A stretch of 49,520 nt of DNA, taken from assembly GCA_035947555.1 (NCBI GenBank), contig DASZJZ010000040.1, positions 1 to 49,520 of the forward strand, written 5' to 3'. This DNA comes from JACVRW01 sp035947555. GTDB lineage: Bacteria > Actinomycetota > Thermoleophilia > Solirubrobacterales > Thermoleophilaceae. The position numbers and the translations under genes were made by a program. How positions within the stretch are numbered: position 1 is the stretch's first letter; every line of letters begins with the position of its first letter. The notes beneath the pieces were generated by a model. The model was not told where the DNA came from. It did not search any database and saw only the letters and a list, made by a program, of their open reading frames with translations. Below are positions 35,526-43,973 of the stretch, in pieces.

Positions 35526-35972
35526 CTAGGTGAGGGCGGTCTCGACGGCCGACTCAGGTCCGTCGGCCGGCTCCACGCCCTCGATCTGCCAGGTGTCGAG
35601 ACCGACCACGGGCTTGCCGGCCTTCAGCGCCAGGGCGATCTCCGAGAGAGTGCCGTACGCGCCGCCCACCGCGATGAGGGCGTCGGCGGCGCGCACCACC
35701 AGGGCGTTGCGCGCCTCTCCCAACCCGGTGGCCACGGCCACGGAGACGTGCGGGTTGGCGGCGCCGCGATCGAACCCGGGCAGGATGCCGACGGCAAGGC
35801 CGCCCTCGCCCCGAGCCCCGCGGCAGGCCGCCTCCATCACGCCGCCCAGACCGCCGCACACCACCACGGCGCCGCGCCGCGCCAGCAGCCGGCCCACCTC
35901 CTCCGCCACGGCCTCGTGCTCGGACGAGGCGTCCCCCGGCCCGACGACGGCGACGTAGCGGGCGCCGCTCAG
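35526..35972 (-). CDS. LOG-like / TIGR00725-family protein (probable CTG start)
   Basis: This Rossmann-like protein resembles the LOG/lysine decarboxylase-like group, whose best-known members release cytokinin-type bases from nucleotides; TIGR00725 members have no proven role. Motifs CGGLGGVMEAACRGA (~39-53) and AVGGAYGTLSEIALALKAGKP (~101 on) are clear. The first usual start, the GTG at 35909, would remove the essential first strand. Upstream codons give RYVAVVGPGDASSEHEAVA, matching the family, and the first possible start is the CTG at 35972 overlapping the upstream TGA as CTGA (148 residues). The next gene downstream is the decarboxylase. Confidence 0.82.
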   Translation of the reverse strand: MSGARYVAVVGPGDASSEHEAVAEEVGRLLARRGAVVVCGGLGGVMEAACRGARGEGGLAVGILPGFDRGAANPHVSVAVATGLGEARNALVVRAADALIAVGGAYGTLSEIALALKAGKPVVGLDTWQIEGVEPADGPESAVETALT

Positions 35973-36574
35973 GGGCGCTCGGGATCGCGCCGGGCGCCCG
36001 GATCGTCCGGCCGTCGCGGCGCGGCCGGATCGGACAGCGGCCGTGTCGGGTCGTCCTCGAACGCCCCCGGCCGGCGCGGCTCCGGGTCCGGCTTCGGCGG
36101 CGAGCCCGTCGGGGACACGCCGCTCACGTCGCGGTTCCGGTCGTCGTGGCCCCGCCGCGATCGCGGCTCGAAAGCGAGCGAGATGCTCGCGTAGCCGAGC
36201 ACCGCGCCGGCCACCATCAGCGCGGATCCCGACAGCGCCAGCCAGATGCCGATGTCCTGGTCCTGCCCATTGGGCCCGACCACGGCCGGCGGGTCGTTGA
36301 TGATCTGCGTGAGGATCACGAACAGCGTGAAGAGGGCCACGCCCAGGGCCACCGCCGGAGACGGCGCCGGCCTCACCACGCCGAGCCCGGCCGCCAGCGA
36401 GGCGATCGTCGCCAGCGCGAGGAGCACCAGCAGCAGGTCGATGAACTCGAAGACCGTGAACCCGGTCAGCCCCTCGTACCAGTCGAGGAACAGGCTCACG
36501 ATCAGGAGCACGGCGCCGACGGCCGCAACCAGCGGCCCGACGGCGAGCTGCGTCTGTCTGGGCACGGAATTCAC
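35969..36574 (-). CDS. hypothetical membrane protein with Pro/Arg-rich tail
   Basis: The 201-residue protein has about four hydrophobic helices (roughly 10-32, 40-66, 72-92 and 108-132), then a disordered Pro/Arg/Asp-rich cytoplasmic tail of ~65 residues. I do not recognise a named family, though four-helix proteins of this kind are common after leuS or near cell-envelope genes in actinobacteria. The GTG start at 36574 overlaps the leuS TGA as GTGA, so it is co-translated with leuS. Confidence 0.8.
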   Translation of the reverse strand: MNSVPRQTQLAVGPLVAAVGAVLLIVSLFLDWYEGLTGFTVFEFIDLLLVLLALATIASLAAGLGVVRPAPSPAVALGVALFTLFVILTQIINDPPAVVGPNGQDQDIGIWLALSGSALMVAGAVLGYASISLAFEPRSRRGHDDRNRDVSGVSPTGSPPKPDPEPRRPGAFEDDPTRPLSDPAAPRRPDDPGARRDPERP

Positions 36575-39000
36575 CTCACCACGAAGTTGACGAGCTTGCC
36601 GGGCACGACGATCGCCTTGACGATCTGCCTCCCGTTCAGGCGAGCGGCGAGCTTACCGGAGCCACGTGCGATTTCTTCGAGCTGGTCGCGCGATGCCGCG
36701 GTCGGCGCCGCGATCCTGTCGATCAGCTTGCCGTTCATCTGCACCACGAGCTGGAACTCGTCGGTCGCCAGCAGGGCCGGATCCGCCTCCGGCCAGGGCT
36801 GCTCCCAGACGCGCCTGCCGGTCATCGACTCGTACACCTCGGCGCCCAGATGCGGGGCGAACGGGAAGATCAGCGAGCCGGCCGTGGCGATCGCGAAGCG
36901 CACGTGCGACGCGGGGCTCGTCTCCCGCCGGCGGTACACCTCGTTCACCAGCTCCATCACCGCCGCGATCGCCGTGTTGAAGCCGAAGTTGGCCTGCATG
37001 TCTCGATTCACGCGGTCGGTCGCCCAGTGCGCCTTGCGCAGCAGGGGGGTGGGCTCGCCGTCGGGCTCGAGCGGGCCCTCGGGCGCCTCATGAGCGGCCG
37101 TCCACAGCCGCGACAGGAAGCGGTGCACCCCGCCCACCCCGGAGTCCGACCAGTCGGCGTCCTTCTCCGGCGGCCCGATGAAGAGGATGTAGCAGCGCGC
37201 CGTGTCCGCGCCGTAGCGATCCACGATCGCCATTGGCGACACCACGTTGCCCTTCGACTTGGACATCTTGTCGCCGTCGCGCAGGATCATCCCCTGGGTG
37301 AAGAGCCGCGCGAACGGCTCCTGCACGTCGAGGTAGCCCATGTCGGCCAGCGCCTTGACGAAGAAGCGCGCGTAGAGCAGGTGCAGGATGGCGTGCTCGA
37401 CGCCGCCGATGTACTGGTCGACCGGCATCCACCGCTTGAGCACCTCGCGGTCGAACGGCGCCTGGTCGTTGTTGGGGTCGCAGTAGCGCAGGAAGTACCA
37501 GGCCGAGTCGACGAAGGTGTCCATCGTGTCGGTCTCGCGCCGCGCCTCGCCGCCGCACTTCGGGCAGGTCGTGTTCACCCAGTCCTCGGCCGCGGCGAGC
37601 GGGGAGCGGCCCTTCGGCGCGTAGTCGTGCACGTCGGGCAGCTCGACCGGCAGCTGATCGTCCGGCACCGGCAGCATCCCGCAGGAGTCGCAGTAGAGAA
37701 TCGGGATCGGGCAGCCCCAGTAGCGCTGGCGCGACAGCAGCCAGTCGCGCAGCCGGTAGCTCACCGCGGGCCGACCCAGACCCCGCTCCTCGAGCGACGC
37801 GGTGATCGCCTTCATCGCCTCCGGAGCGGACATGCCGTCGAATCCGTCCGAGTTGATCAGCCGCTCGTTCTCGCCGTGGCCGAGGAAGGCCTCGTCCTCC
37901 GCCGCCGGCTCGCCGGCGGCCGGCTCGACGACCCGCCGGATCTCCAGGCCGAACTGCTGCGCGAACTCGAAGTCCCGCTCGTCGTGCGCGGGCACGGCCA
38001 TGATCGCGCCGGTGCCGTACTCCATCAGCACGTAGTCGGCCACGAACATCGGGATCTGCTCGCCGGTGACCGGGTTCGTCACGGTGCGCCCGAGCGGCAC
38101 GCCGGTCTTCTTCTTGTGCTCGGAGCCCCGCTCCTCGACCGACTCGGTGAGCGCGTGGTTCACGTAGGCGTGCACCTCGGGCGAGTCGTTCAGCCGGAAC
38201 ACGTCCGGGTGCTCCGGGGCCATGACGAAGAAGGTCGCGCCGAACAGCGTGTCCGGCCTCGTGGTGAAGACCGGGTAGTCGATGCCGAGCTCCTCGCAGC
38301 GGAATGTGACCTCGGCGCCCTCCGAGCGGCCGATCCAGTTCTCCTGCATGGTCACCACGTGGCGCGGCCACTCGATCCTGCCCATGTCCTCGAGCAGCCG
38401 GTCGGCGTACTCGGTGATCCGGAAGAACCACTGCTCGAGCTGCCGCGCCTCCACCTCGAAGCCGCAGCGCTCGCAGCGCCCGTCGATGACCTGCTCGTTG
38501 GCGAGGACGGTCTGGTCGTTCGGGCACCACTTGACCGCCGCCTCCTTGCGGTAGGCGAGCCCCTGCTCGAACAGGCGCAGGAAGATCCACTGGGTCCAGC
38601 GGTAGTAGCGCGGCTCGTGGGTGCCGAACTCGCGCGTCCAGTCGATCGAGATGCCCCAGGAGCGGAAGTCCTTGCGGAACTGGGCGATCGAGGCCTCGGT
38701 CGACTCGCGCGGGTGCTGCCCTGTCTTGATGGCGTGGTTCTCGGCCGGCAGCCCGAAGGCGTCGTAGCCCATCGGGTGCAGCACGCGGTGGCCGGTGCGG
38801 CGCCAGAAGTGGGCGATGGCGTCGCCGAGCGCGTAGTTCTTCAGGTGGCCGATGTGCGGCTCGCCGCTCGTGTACGGCAGCATCTCCAGCACGTAGCCCT
38901 TCGGCCGCGGGTCCGGCTCGTTCGAGACCTCCCAGGTGTGCTCGTCGTGCCACACCCTCTGCCACTTGGCCTCGATGGTGCTGGGGTCGTACCGCTCCAT
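36571..39000 (-). CDS. leuS: leucyl-tRNA synthetase
   Basis: LeuRS charges tRNA-Leu. The 809-residue protein is full length. The HIGH motif is PHIGH at 48-52 and KMSKS is at 578-582. The CP1 editing domain has TTRPDTLFG at 246-254 and GAIMAVPAHDERD with the editing Asp340. Zinc-type cysteine pairs (CERCG, CPKCG) are present. The ATG at 39000 is only 24 bp from the modC stop, so no T-box leader or attenuator space exists; it may be read from the mod promoter or a promoter inside modC. Confidence 0.97.
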   Translation of the reverse strand: MERYDPSTIEAKWQRVWHDEHTWEVSNEPDPRPKGYVLEMLPYTSGEPHIGHLKNYALGDAIAHFWRRTGHRVLHPMGYDAFGLPAENHAIKTGQHPRESTEASIAQFRKDFRSWGISIDWTREFGTHEPRYYRWTQWIFLRLFEQGLAYRKEAAVKWCPNDQTVLANEQVIDGRCERCGFEVEARQLEQWFFRITEYADRLLEDMGRIEWPRHVVTMQENWIGRSEGAEVTFRCEELGIDYPVFTTRPDTLFGATFFVMAPEHPDVFRLNDSPEVHAYVNHALTESVEERGSEHKKKTGVPLGRTVTNPVTGEQIPMFVADYVLMEYGTGAIMAVPAHDERDFEFAQQFGLEIRRVVEPAAGEPAAEDEAFLGHGENERLINSDGFDGMSAPEAMKAITASLEERGLGRPAVSYRLRDWLLSRQRYWGCPIPILYCDSCGMLPVPDDQLPVELPDVHDYAPKGRSPLAAAEDWVNTTCPKCGGEARRETDTMDTFVDSAWYFLRYCDPNNDQAPFDREVLKRWMPVDQYIGGVEHAILHLLYARFFVKALADMGYLDVQEPFARLFTQGMILRDGDKMSKSKGNVVSPMAIVDRYGADTARCYILFIGPPEKDADWSDSGVGGVHRFLSRLWTAAHEAPEGPLEPDGEPTPLLRKAHWATDRVNRDMQANFGFNTAIAAVMELVNEVYRRRETSPASHVRFAIATAGSLIFPFAPHLGAEVYESMTGRRVWEQPWPEADPALLATDEFQLVVQMNGKLIDRIAAPTAASRDQLEEIARGSGKLAARLNGRQIVKAIVVPGKLVNFVVR

Positions 39001-39024
39001 CTAGGCACGCAAGGGTACTTCGCG

Positions 39025-40089
39025 TCAGATCGCCACGAGACGCGTGGCGGACGCCTTCCAGCTGGCCGTGACGCGCGAACCGGCGCTCAGGTCGAGGGCC
39101 TGCGCGGCCGGCTGGGTGATCTCCACCGTCAGCGGCTGGGGCCCGGCCAGTCCCAGCCGGACGCGGTTGCCGACGGTCGTCACGGACAGCACCTCGGCCG
39201 TCAGGCGGTTCTGGGTGGAGCCGTGGGCGGGCTCGCCGGGCGGCTCGATCGCTATCTCCCAGGGGTAGACGCTGACCGCCACGGGGCCTATGCCTCGGTC
39301 CGTGCTGGCAACCGTGCCGCCGCCGTCGAGGCTTATCTCGGTGAGCCCGTCGGGGCCGGGCGTGGCCACGCCGGTGAGTACCACGGCGCCGGTGAAATCG
39401 GCCACGAAGGCGGTGCGCGGCGCGGCCGCGAGCTCGGAGGGCGTGCCCTCCTGGATCACGCGGCCGGCGTCGATCACGCCGACGCGATCGCCCAGACGGG
39501 CGGCCTCGGCGAAGTCGTGCGTGACGAGGAGCGCGGGCACCTCCACGTCGTCGAGCACGGTGTCGAGCTCGCGCGCGGCTGTGGCGCGGGTGCGGGCGTC
39601 GAGGGCGGAGAGCGGCTCGTCGAGGAGCAGCACCTCGGGGCGGCGGGCGAGCGCGCGGGCCACCGCCACGCGCTGGCGCTCGCCGCCTGAAAGCGTGCGG
39701 GGGCGGGCGTCCGCGAGGTCGCCGAGACCGAAGCGCTCGAGCAGCTCGAGCGCCCGCTCGCGGCGTTGCACGCGCGGCATGCCGCGCAGCGGGTAGGCGA
39801 CGTTCTGCCAGGCGGTCAGGTGCGGGAAGAGGGCGTATTCCTGGAAGACGTAGCCGCAGCGCCTCTGCTCCGGGGGCACGTCGATGCCGCGCTCGGTGTC
39901 GAGCCAGGTCTCGCCGTTCGCCTGTATCAGGCCCCGCTCCGGGCGGACCAGGCCGGCGGCGATCCGCAGCAGGCTGGTCTTGCCGGCGCCGGAGGGGCCT
40001 GCGAGGGCGAGGCACTCGCCGGGGCGCACTTCGAGCCGGATGTCGAGCTCCAGCGCGCCGAGGCGTGTCTTCGCCTCAGCGCGGAGCAC
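39025..40089 (-). CDS. modC: molybdate ABC transporter ATP-binding protein
   Basis: The 354-residue ATPase has Walker A GPSGAGKTS at 31-39, Q-loop QEYALFPH, signature LSGGERQRV from 133 and Walker B VLLLDEP at 153-159. The C-terminal ~140 residues form MOBE/TOBE (Mop-like) domains, the last including LTAEVLSVTTVGNRVRLGL. This layout is typical of ModC, in which the domain senses molybdate. The GTG start at 40089 lies within modB (14-bp overlap). It powers the ModB channel with ModA as binding protein; a tungstate preference cannot be excluded. Confidence 0.92.
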   Translation of the reverse strand: MLRAEAKTRLGALELDIRLEVRPGECLALAGPSGAGKTSLLRIAAGLVRPERGLIQANGETWLDTERGIDVPPEQRRCGYVFQEYALFPHLTAWQNVAYPLRGMPRVQRRERALELLERFGLGDLADARPRTLSGGERQRVAVARALARRPEVLLLDEPLSALDARTRATAARELDTVLDDVEVPALLVTHDFAEAARLGDRVGVIDAGRVIQEGTPSELAAAPRTAFVADFTGAVVLTGVATPGPDGLTEISLDGGGTVASTDRGIGPVAVSVYPWEIAIEPPGEPAHGSTQNRLTAEVLSVTTVGNRVRLGLAGPQPLTVEITQPAAQALDLSAGSRVTASWKASATRLVAI

Positions 40090-40879
40090 CGCCGAGGGCC
40101 TCGCTGCCGTGCACCAGCTTCACCGACAGCAGGATCGCGGCCGACACGGCCACGAGGACGGCCGAGAGGGCTAGTGCCGCGTCGAACTCGGTCGAGAAGC
40201 GGTCGTAGATCGCGAGCGGCACGGTCTGCGTGATGCCCTCGAAGGAGCCCGCGAACATCAGGGTGGCGCCGAACTCGCCGAGGGCGCGGCCGAGGGCCAG
40301 GGCGGTGCCCGCGGCGAGGCCGGGCAGGGCCACCGGGATCATCACTCTGAGGAATCCGCGGGCCTCGGATGCGCCGAGGGTGCGCGAGGCGTCGAGCAGC
40401 ACGCGGTCCACCGACGCGAAGGCGGCCATGGCCTGGCGCACGTAGAAGGGCGAGGCCACGAAGGTGAGCGCCACCACGACTCCCGCGGTCGCGAAGGTGA
40501 GCTGGAGGCCCGCTGACTCGACAGCGCCGCCGAGGATGCCGCCCTGGCCTACGGCGGCGAGTAGGGCGATGCCGGCGACGGCCGGGGGCAGCACGAGCGG
40601 GAGCTCGATCAGGGTGACGACGAACGCCTTGCCGCGGAAGGAGCGCGTGGCGAGCAGATAGGCCGCCGGCGTCCCGACGACGAGGATGATCGCGATGGCG
40701 ATCGCGGTGGTCCGGAGGCTGAGCCAGAGGGCGTCGAGCGCGCCGGGCTCGCCCAGGCTGCGGACGAGCTCGGCCGGGCTGGAGTCGAGGAAGATCGCGA
40801 GGATCGGCAGGGTCAGGAAGGTGAGGGTGACGGCCAGGGCAAGGGTGAGCACGACCGCGAAGGGGGTGGATTTGGTCAC
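40076..40879 (-). CDS. modB: molybdate ABC transporter permease
   Basis: The 267-residue permease has about six hydrophobic helices and the ABC-coupling EAA-like loop (DASRTLGASEARGFLRVMIPVALPGL). ALGRALGEFGATLMFAG is characteristic of ModB/CysT-type permeases. The GTG at 40879 overlaps the modA TGA as GTGA; an upstream in-frame start would add arginine-rich residues inside modA and is unlikely. Confidence 0.92.
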   Translation of the reverse strand: MTKSTPFAVVLTLALAVTLTFLTLPILAIFLDSSPAELVRSLGEPGALDALWLSLRTTAIAIAIILVVGTPAAYLLATRSFRGKAFVVTLIELPLVLPPAVAGIALLAAVGQGGILGGAVESAGLQLTFATAGVVVALTFVASPFYVRQAMAAFASVDRVLLDASRTLGASEARGFLRVMIPVALPGLAAGTALALGRALGEFGATLMFAGSFEGITQTVPLAIYDRFSTEFDAALALSAVLVAVSAAILLSVKLVHGSEALGGAPR

Positions 40880-41697
40880 GGCGCTTCGCCGAAGCCCGCC
40901 TCTTCCAGCGCGTCCGCGCACGGGCCGTTCCTCAGGCCCTCGACGAAGGCCTCCCCCAGCTCCGGCTCGTTCGCCTCGCTCGGCACGCCCGCCGCGTATG
41001 TCACCTGCGGGTCGAGCTCTTCCGGAAGGGCCACGGCCTTCAGCTCGCCCCCGGTCGCGTTCACGTCGGTCACGTACACGAAGCCGGCGTCCCCCGCACC
41101 CTGGGTCAGCTTGCCGACGACGCCCTTCACGTCCGGCTCGTTCGACACCACGTTGGCGAGGACCGCCTCCTCCTGCTCGCGCGGCAGCTTCGACAGCGCC
41201 TCGCGCGTGTAGGAGCCGATCGGCACCGACTCCGATCCCACTACGACTTTCGTGCCCTCGCGCGCTACGTCGTCCACCGAGTCGATCTCCGACCCGGCGG
41301 GCACGGCCAGCACGAACTCGTTCGTCGCGAACTCGACCGGCTCCGACAGCAAGTCCTCAGCGTGCAGCTCCTCGGGCAGCGTCGTGCTCGCTGCCGCGTA
41401 GGCGTCCACCGGCGCACCCTGGCGGATCTGCGCGGCCAGCTCGTCCGAGCCGGCGAAGGACAGCCTCACCTCGGCCCCCTCGGCGTCCTCGAACTCGGGG
41501 ACGCAGGCCTCGAGCGCCTCGGACACCGAGGACGCCGCCGACACGACGAGACGGGTGCCCTCGCCCGAGCCGCCCTCCGCGTCCTCGCCGCCGCACCCAG
41601 CCACCGCAAAGGCGAGGGCCGCCGCGAGTACGAGCGCGCCGCAAGCGCGCCGCCTCGCACGTCCCGCGCGCTGAGCCATCGCGACGGCGCCCCTCAT
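40876..41697 (-). CDS. modA: molybdate-binding lipoprotein
   Basis: ModA captures molybdate outside the membrane. The 273-residue protein has an Arg-rich n-region, a hydrophobic stretch at ~19-33 and lipobox AVAGC with Cys35 as the lipidation site. The mature part shows LVVSAASSVSEALEAC, FAGSDELAAQIRQGAPVDAYAAAS and NEFVLAVPAGS, typical of ModA. The ATG at 41697 overlaps the regulator TGA as ATGA. Confidence 0.93.
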   Translation of the reverse strand: MRGAVAMAQRAGRARRRACGALVLAAALAFAVAGCGGEDAEGGSGEGTRLVVSAASSVSEALEACVPEFEDAEGAEVRLSFAGSDELAAQIRQGAPVDAYAAASTTLPEELHAEDLLSEPVEFATNEFVLAVPAGSEIDSVDDVAREGTKVVVGSESVPIGSYTREALSKLPREQEEAVLANVVSNEPDVKGVVGKLTQGAGDAGFVYVTDVNATGGELKAVALPEELDPQVTYAAGVPSEANEPELGEAFVEGLRNGPCADALEEAGFGEAP

Positions 41698-42086
41698 CCC
41701 CGCTCAACCATCACTGACGTGGCCTTCACCGCGGCCGTAACCGGCACCCCAGGGGCGAGCTCGAGCTCCTCCACCGCGTCGCGGGTGACCGCGGCGATGA
41801 CGAGGTGCGGTCCGGCCTCGATCTCCACCAGGGCCATCACGCCGTCCACCTCCACCGAGCGAACCACGCCCGGGAAGCGGTTGCGGGCGGAGAGCGAATC
41901 CCCCGCGGCGTGCCGGGTGGGGCGCCGCGCGAGCCGCTCCACCTCCCCTCGCGGCACCCGCCTCCGGTTCGCGCCGTCCCGCGTGGTCCGCAGCTTGCCG
42001 GCACGCTCCCAGCGCCGCAGCGTGTCGGCGCTCACGCCGATGGCGCGGGCGGCGTCACCCAGCAGGAGATCCTCGTCGCTCGGCAT
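41694..42086 (-). CDS. MerR/excisionase-type HTH regulator with Mop (TOBE) domain
   Basis: The 130-residue protein joins a MerR-like helix-turn-helix (residues ~8-55; LLLGDAARAIGVSADTLRRWERAGKL, RRVPRGEVERLA) to a C-terminal molybdopterin-binding-like Mop domain (ARNRFPGVVRSVEVDGVMALVEIEAG, ATSVMVERG). This arrangement suggests a small ModE-like sensor that binds molybdate and DNA. It is the first gene of the mod operon and probably autoregulates it; the palindrome at 42091-42109 is the obvious candidate site. Confidence 0.88.
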   Translation of the reverse strand: MPSDEDLLLGDAARAIGVSADTLRRWERAGKLRTTRDGANRRRVPRGEVERLARRPTRHAAGDSLSARNRFPGVVRSVEVDGVMALVEIEAGPHLVIAAVTRDAVEELELAPGVPVTAAVKATSVMVERG

Positions 42087-42090
42087 TCGT

Positions 42091-42109
42091 GCCTAAGCAT
42101 TGCATAGGC
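42091..42109. promoter_or_regulatory. candidate operator of the Mop-domain regulator
   Basis: GCCTAAGCA-T-TGCATAGGC is a 19-bp palindrome with one mismatch per arm pair. It begins 4 bp upstream of the regulator ATG and overlaps the presumed -35 of the divergent ltrA promoter. A further TGCTTA half-site occurs at 42118-42123. The position suggests control of both the mod operon and ltrA. Confidence 0.6.
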
Positions 42110-42127
42110 ACGGCACCTGCTTAAGTT
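42100..42127 (+). promoter_or_regulatory. possible promoter of the ltrA-family gene
   Basis: TTGCAT (42100-42105) and TAAGTT (42122-42127) are spaced 16 bp apart and the second hexamer ends 8 bp before the ATG at 42136. The transcript would be leaderless or nearly so. The -35 overlaps the palindrome. Confidence 0.4.
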
Positions 42128-42135
42128 GCCACGCA

Positions 42136-43272
42136 ATGGCGGACTCCGAGAAGCGGGTAGCTCCGCTCGAGCTCTTCTTCGACCTGGTCTTCGTCTTCGC
42201 GCTGACCCAGGTGACCCTCCTCATGTCGGACAACCCGTACTGGGAGGGCCTCGGGCAGGGCATGCTCGTGCTCGCCACGCTGTGGTGGGCGTGGAGCGCC
42301 TACGCCTGGTTGACGAACTACATCGCGGCCGACGAGGGCCTGGAGCGCCTGCTCATGTTCGCCGTGATGGGCGCCTTCCTCGTCGCAGCGCTGGCCGTGC
42401 CCGAGGCGTTCGGCGACGACGCGCTGCTGTTCGCGATCGCCTACGCAGCCGCGCGATGGCTGCACATCTTCATCTTCGCCGAGGCCAACGACGACGTGGA
42501 CGCCGCCCAGGCGATCGTGCGGCTGGCGCGCACGGCGCTCCCGGCGCCGCTTCTGCTGATCCTCGGCGCCCTGCTGGGCGGCACGGCGCAGGCGGTCATC
42601 TGGATCGTGGCCCTGGCGATCGACTTCGGCGGCCCGTTCGTGTTCGGCGTGCGCGGCTTCCGGGTGTCCGCCGGCCACTTCGCGGAGCGCTACGGGCTGA
42701 TCATGATCATCGCGCTGGGCGAATCGATCGTGGCGGTCGGCGCAGGGATCGAGGGCGAGGTGGACGCCGGCGTGGTAGTGGCCGGCGCCCTCGGGCTCGT
42801 GGTGGCCTGCGCCCTGTGGTGGGCGTACTTCGACGTGGTGGCGCTGGTCGCGGAGGGGCGCTTCCGCCGGACGGAGGGTCACGAGCGGGCCCTGCTCGCG
42901 CGGGATTCCTACAGCTACCTTCACCTGCCGATGATCGCCGGGATCGTGCTGCTCGCGCTGGCGGTGAAGAAGACGATCGCCGACGTCGACGAGCCGCTGA
43001 AGACGGCGCCGGCGGTTGCCCTGTTCGGTGGGATCGCGCTCTACTACGCCGGGCACATCGGCTTCCGGCTGCGCAACGTCGGGACGGTCAACAGGCCGCG
43101 CGTGGTGGCCATCGTGGTGTGCCTGGCGCTGATCCCGGTGGGCATCGAGGTGGACGCTGTCGTGGCGCTCGGGCTCGCGGCGGTGGTCACGTCCACGGTG
43201 ATCGCGTACGAGACGGTCCGCTACGCGGAGGCCCGCCACCGCGTCCGCGAGCAGCACGCCGGGGGCGGCTGA
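42136..43272 (+). CDS. ltrA: low temperature requirement A (LtrA) family membrane protein
   Basis: The 378-residue protein has about 10-11 hydrophobic helices. It begins EKRVAPLELFFDLVFVFALTQVT, the hallmark of the LtrA family, and has AERYGLIMIIALGESIVAVGAG in the middle and SYLHLPMIAGIVLLALAVKK later. The family was named from a Listeria gene needed at low temperature; its biochemical role is unknown. I chose the ATG at 42136 over an upstream ATG at 42100, which lies in the palindrome. It is divergent from the mod operon and followed by a DUF47 gene. Confidence 0.9.
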   Translation: MADSEKRVAPLELFFDLVFVFALTQVTLLMSDNPYWEGLGQGMLVLATLWWAWSAYAWLTNYIAADEGLERLLMFAVMGAFLVAALAVPEAFGDDALLFAIAYAAARWLHIFIFAEANDDVDAAQAIVRLARTALPAPLLLILGALLGGTAQAVIWIVALAIDFGGPFVFGVRGFRVSAGHFAERYGLIMIIALGESIVAVGAGIEGEVDAGVVVAGALGLVVACALWWAYFDVVALVAEGRFRRTEGHERALLARDSYSYLHLPMIAGIVLLALAVKKTIADVDEPLKTAPAVALFGGIALYYAGHIGFRLRNVGTVNRPRVVAIVVCLALIPVGIEVDAVVALGLAAVVTSTVIAYETVRYAEARHRVREQHAGGG

Positions 43273-43297
43273 GGCCGCGCATTCTTCACCGTTTAGT

Positions 43298-43311
43298 CAC
43301 CTGAGCAGGTG
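43298..43311. promoter_or_regulatory. palindrome upstream of the DUF47 gene
   Basis: CACCTG-AG-CAGGTG is a perfect 6+2+6 palindrome followed by GTTTTGC and a possible -10 TATCTA (43318-43323). Its loop is too short for a good hairpin, so an operator is more likely than a terminator for ltrA. Confidence 0.4.
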
Positions 43312-43334
43312 TTTTGCTATCTAACGTCGGGATC

Positions 43335-43973
43335 GTGGCCTACCCCCTCAGCGCCAAGCTCCCCGGCCGGACACCCGACTTCGCCGAGCTGTACGAGATG
43401 CTCCGCAAGGCGGGGCAGAACGTCGAGCTGGCGACCGCGATGCTCCATGAGCTGATGGGCGCGTGGCCGGACGGGGACGAGAGGCGACCCGAGCTGGTCG
43501 AGCTCGAGCACGACAACGACGCGATCACGCACGACATCGTGCATCACCTCCATCTCGGCTTCCCGGTGCCGTTCGAGCGCAGCGACGCGCTGGCGCTCGC
43601 CACCGGGCTCGACGACGTGGTCGACTACGCCGAGGAGGCCGCCGACTTCCTCGGCCTGTACCGCGTCGAGGCGCCGATGGACCAGGCGGTGGCGCTCACC
43701 GAGACGCTCGCCGCGGCGGGCCGCGAGGTGGCGGCGGCGCTCCACTCGATCGAGGAGCTGCCCGCGGCCTGGCCGCACCTGCGCGAGATAAAGCGCCTCG
43801 AGCACGAGGGCGACCGGCTGCTCCGGGAGGGCCTCTCGGCGCTGTTCGACGGCGGCGTCGACCCGATGGTGGTGATCCGCTGGAAGGACATCTTCGAGCG
43901 GGTCGAGAACGGGATCGACGCCTGCGACCGCGTCGCTCACCTGCTGCGGGGGATCTCCGTCAAGCAGGCGTGA
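43335..43973 (+). CDS. DUF47 (PhoU-like) protein
   Basis: The 212-residue all-helical protein belongs to the DUF47/PhoU-like family: FAELYEMLRKAGQNVELATAML, then ELEHDNDAITHDIVHHLH, FERSDALALATGLDDVVDYAEEAAD, IKRLEHEGDRLLREGL and a final DIFERVENGIDACDRVAHLL. The E-x3-D-x2 clusters may bind metal. DUF47 genes usually precede a Pit-type phosphate transporter; none follows here, so this copy is an orphan. I preferred the GTG at 43335 to the TTG at 43314 because of similarity and the likely -10 just before. Confidence 0.88.
   Translation: MAYPLSAKLPGRTPDFAELYEMLRKAGQNVELATAMLHELMGAWPDGDERRPELVELEHDNDAITHDIVHHLHLGFPVPFERSDALALATGLDDVVDYAEEAADFLGLYRVEAPMDQAVALTETLAAAGREVAAALHSIEELPAAWPHLREIKRLEHEGDRLLREGLSALFDGGVDPMVVIRWKDIFERVENGIDACDRVAHLLRGISVKQA

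Noticed and set aside
36850..39690. 946-codon plus-strand open frame opposite leuS and modC
   Set aside because: It mirrors leuS and modC, has no recognisable domain and a composition typical of the complement of GC-rich genes.
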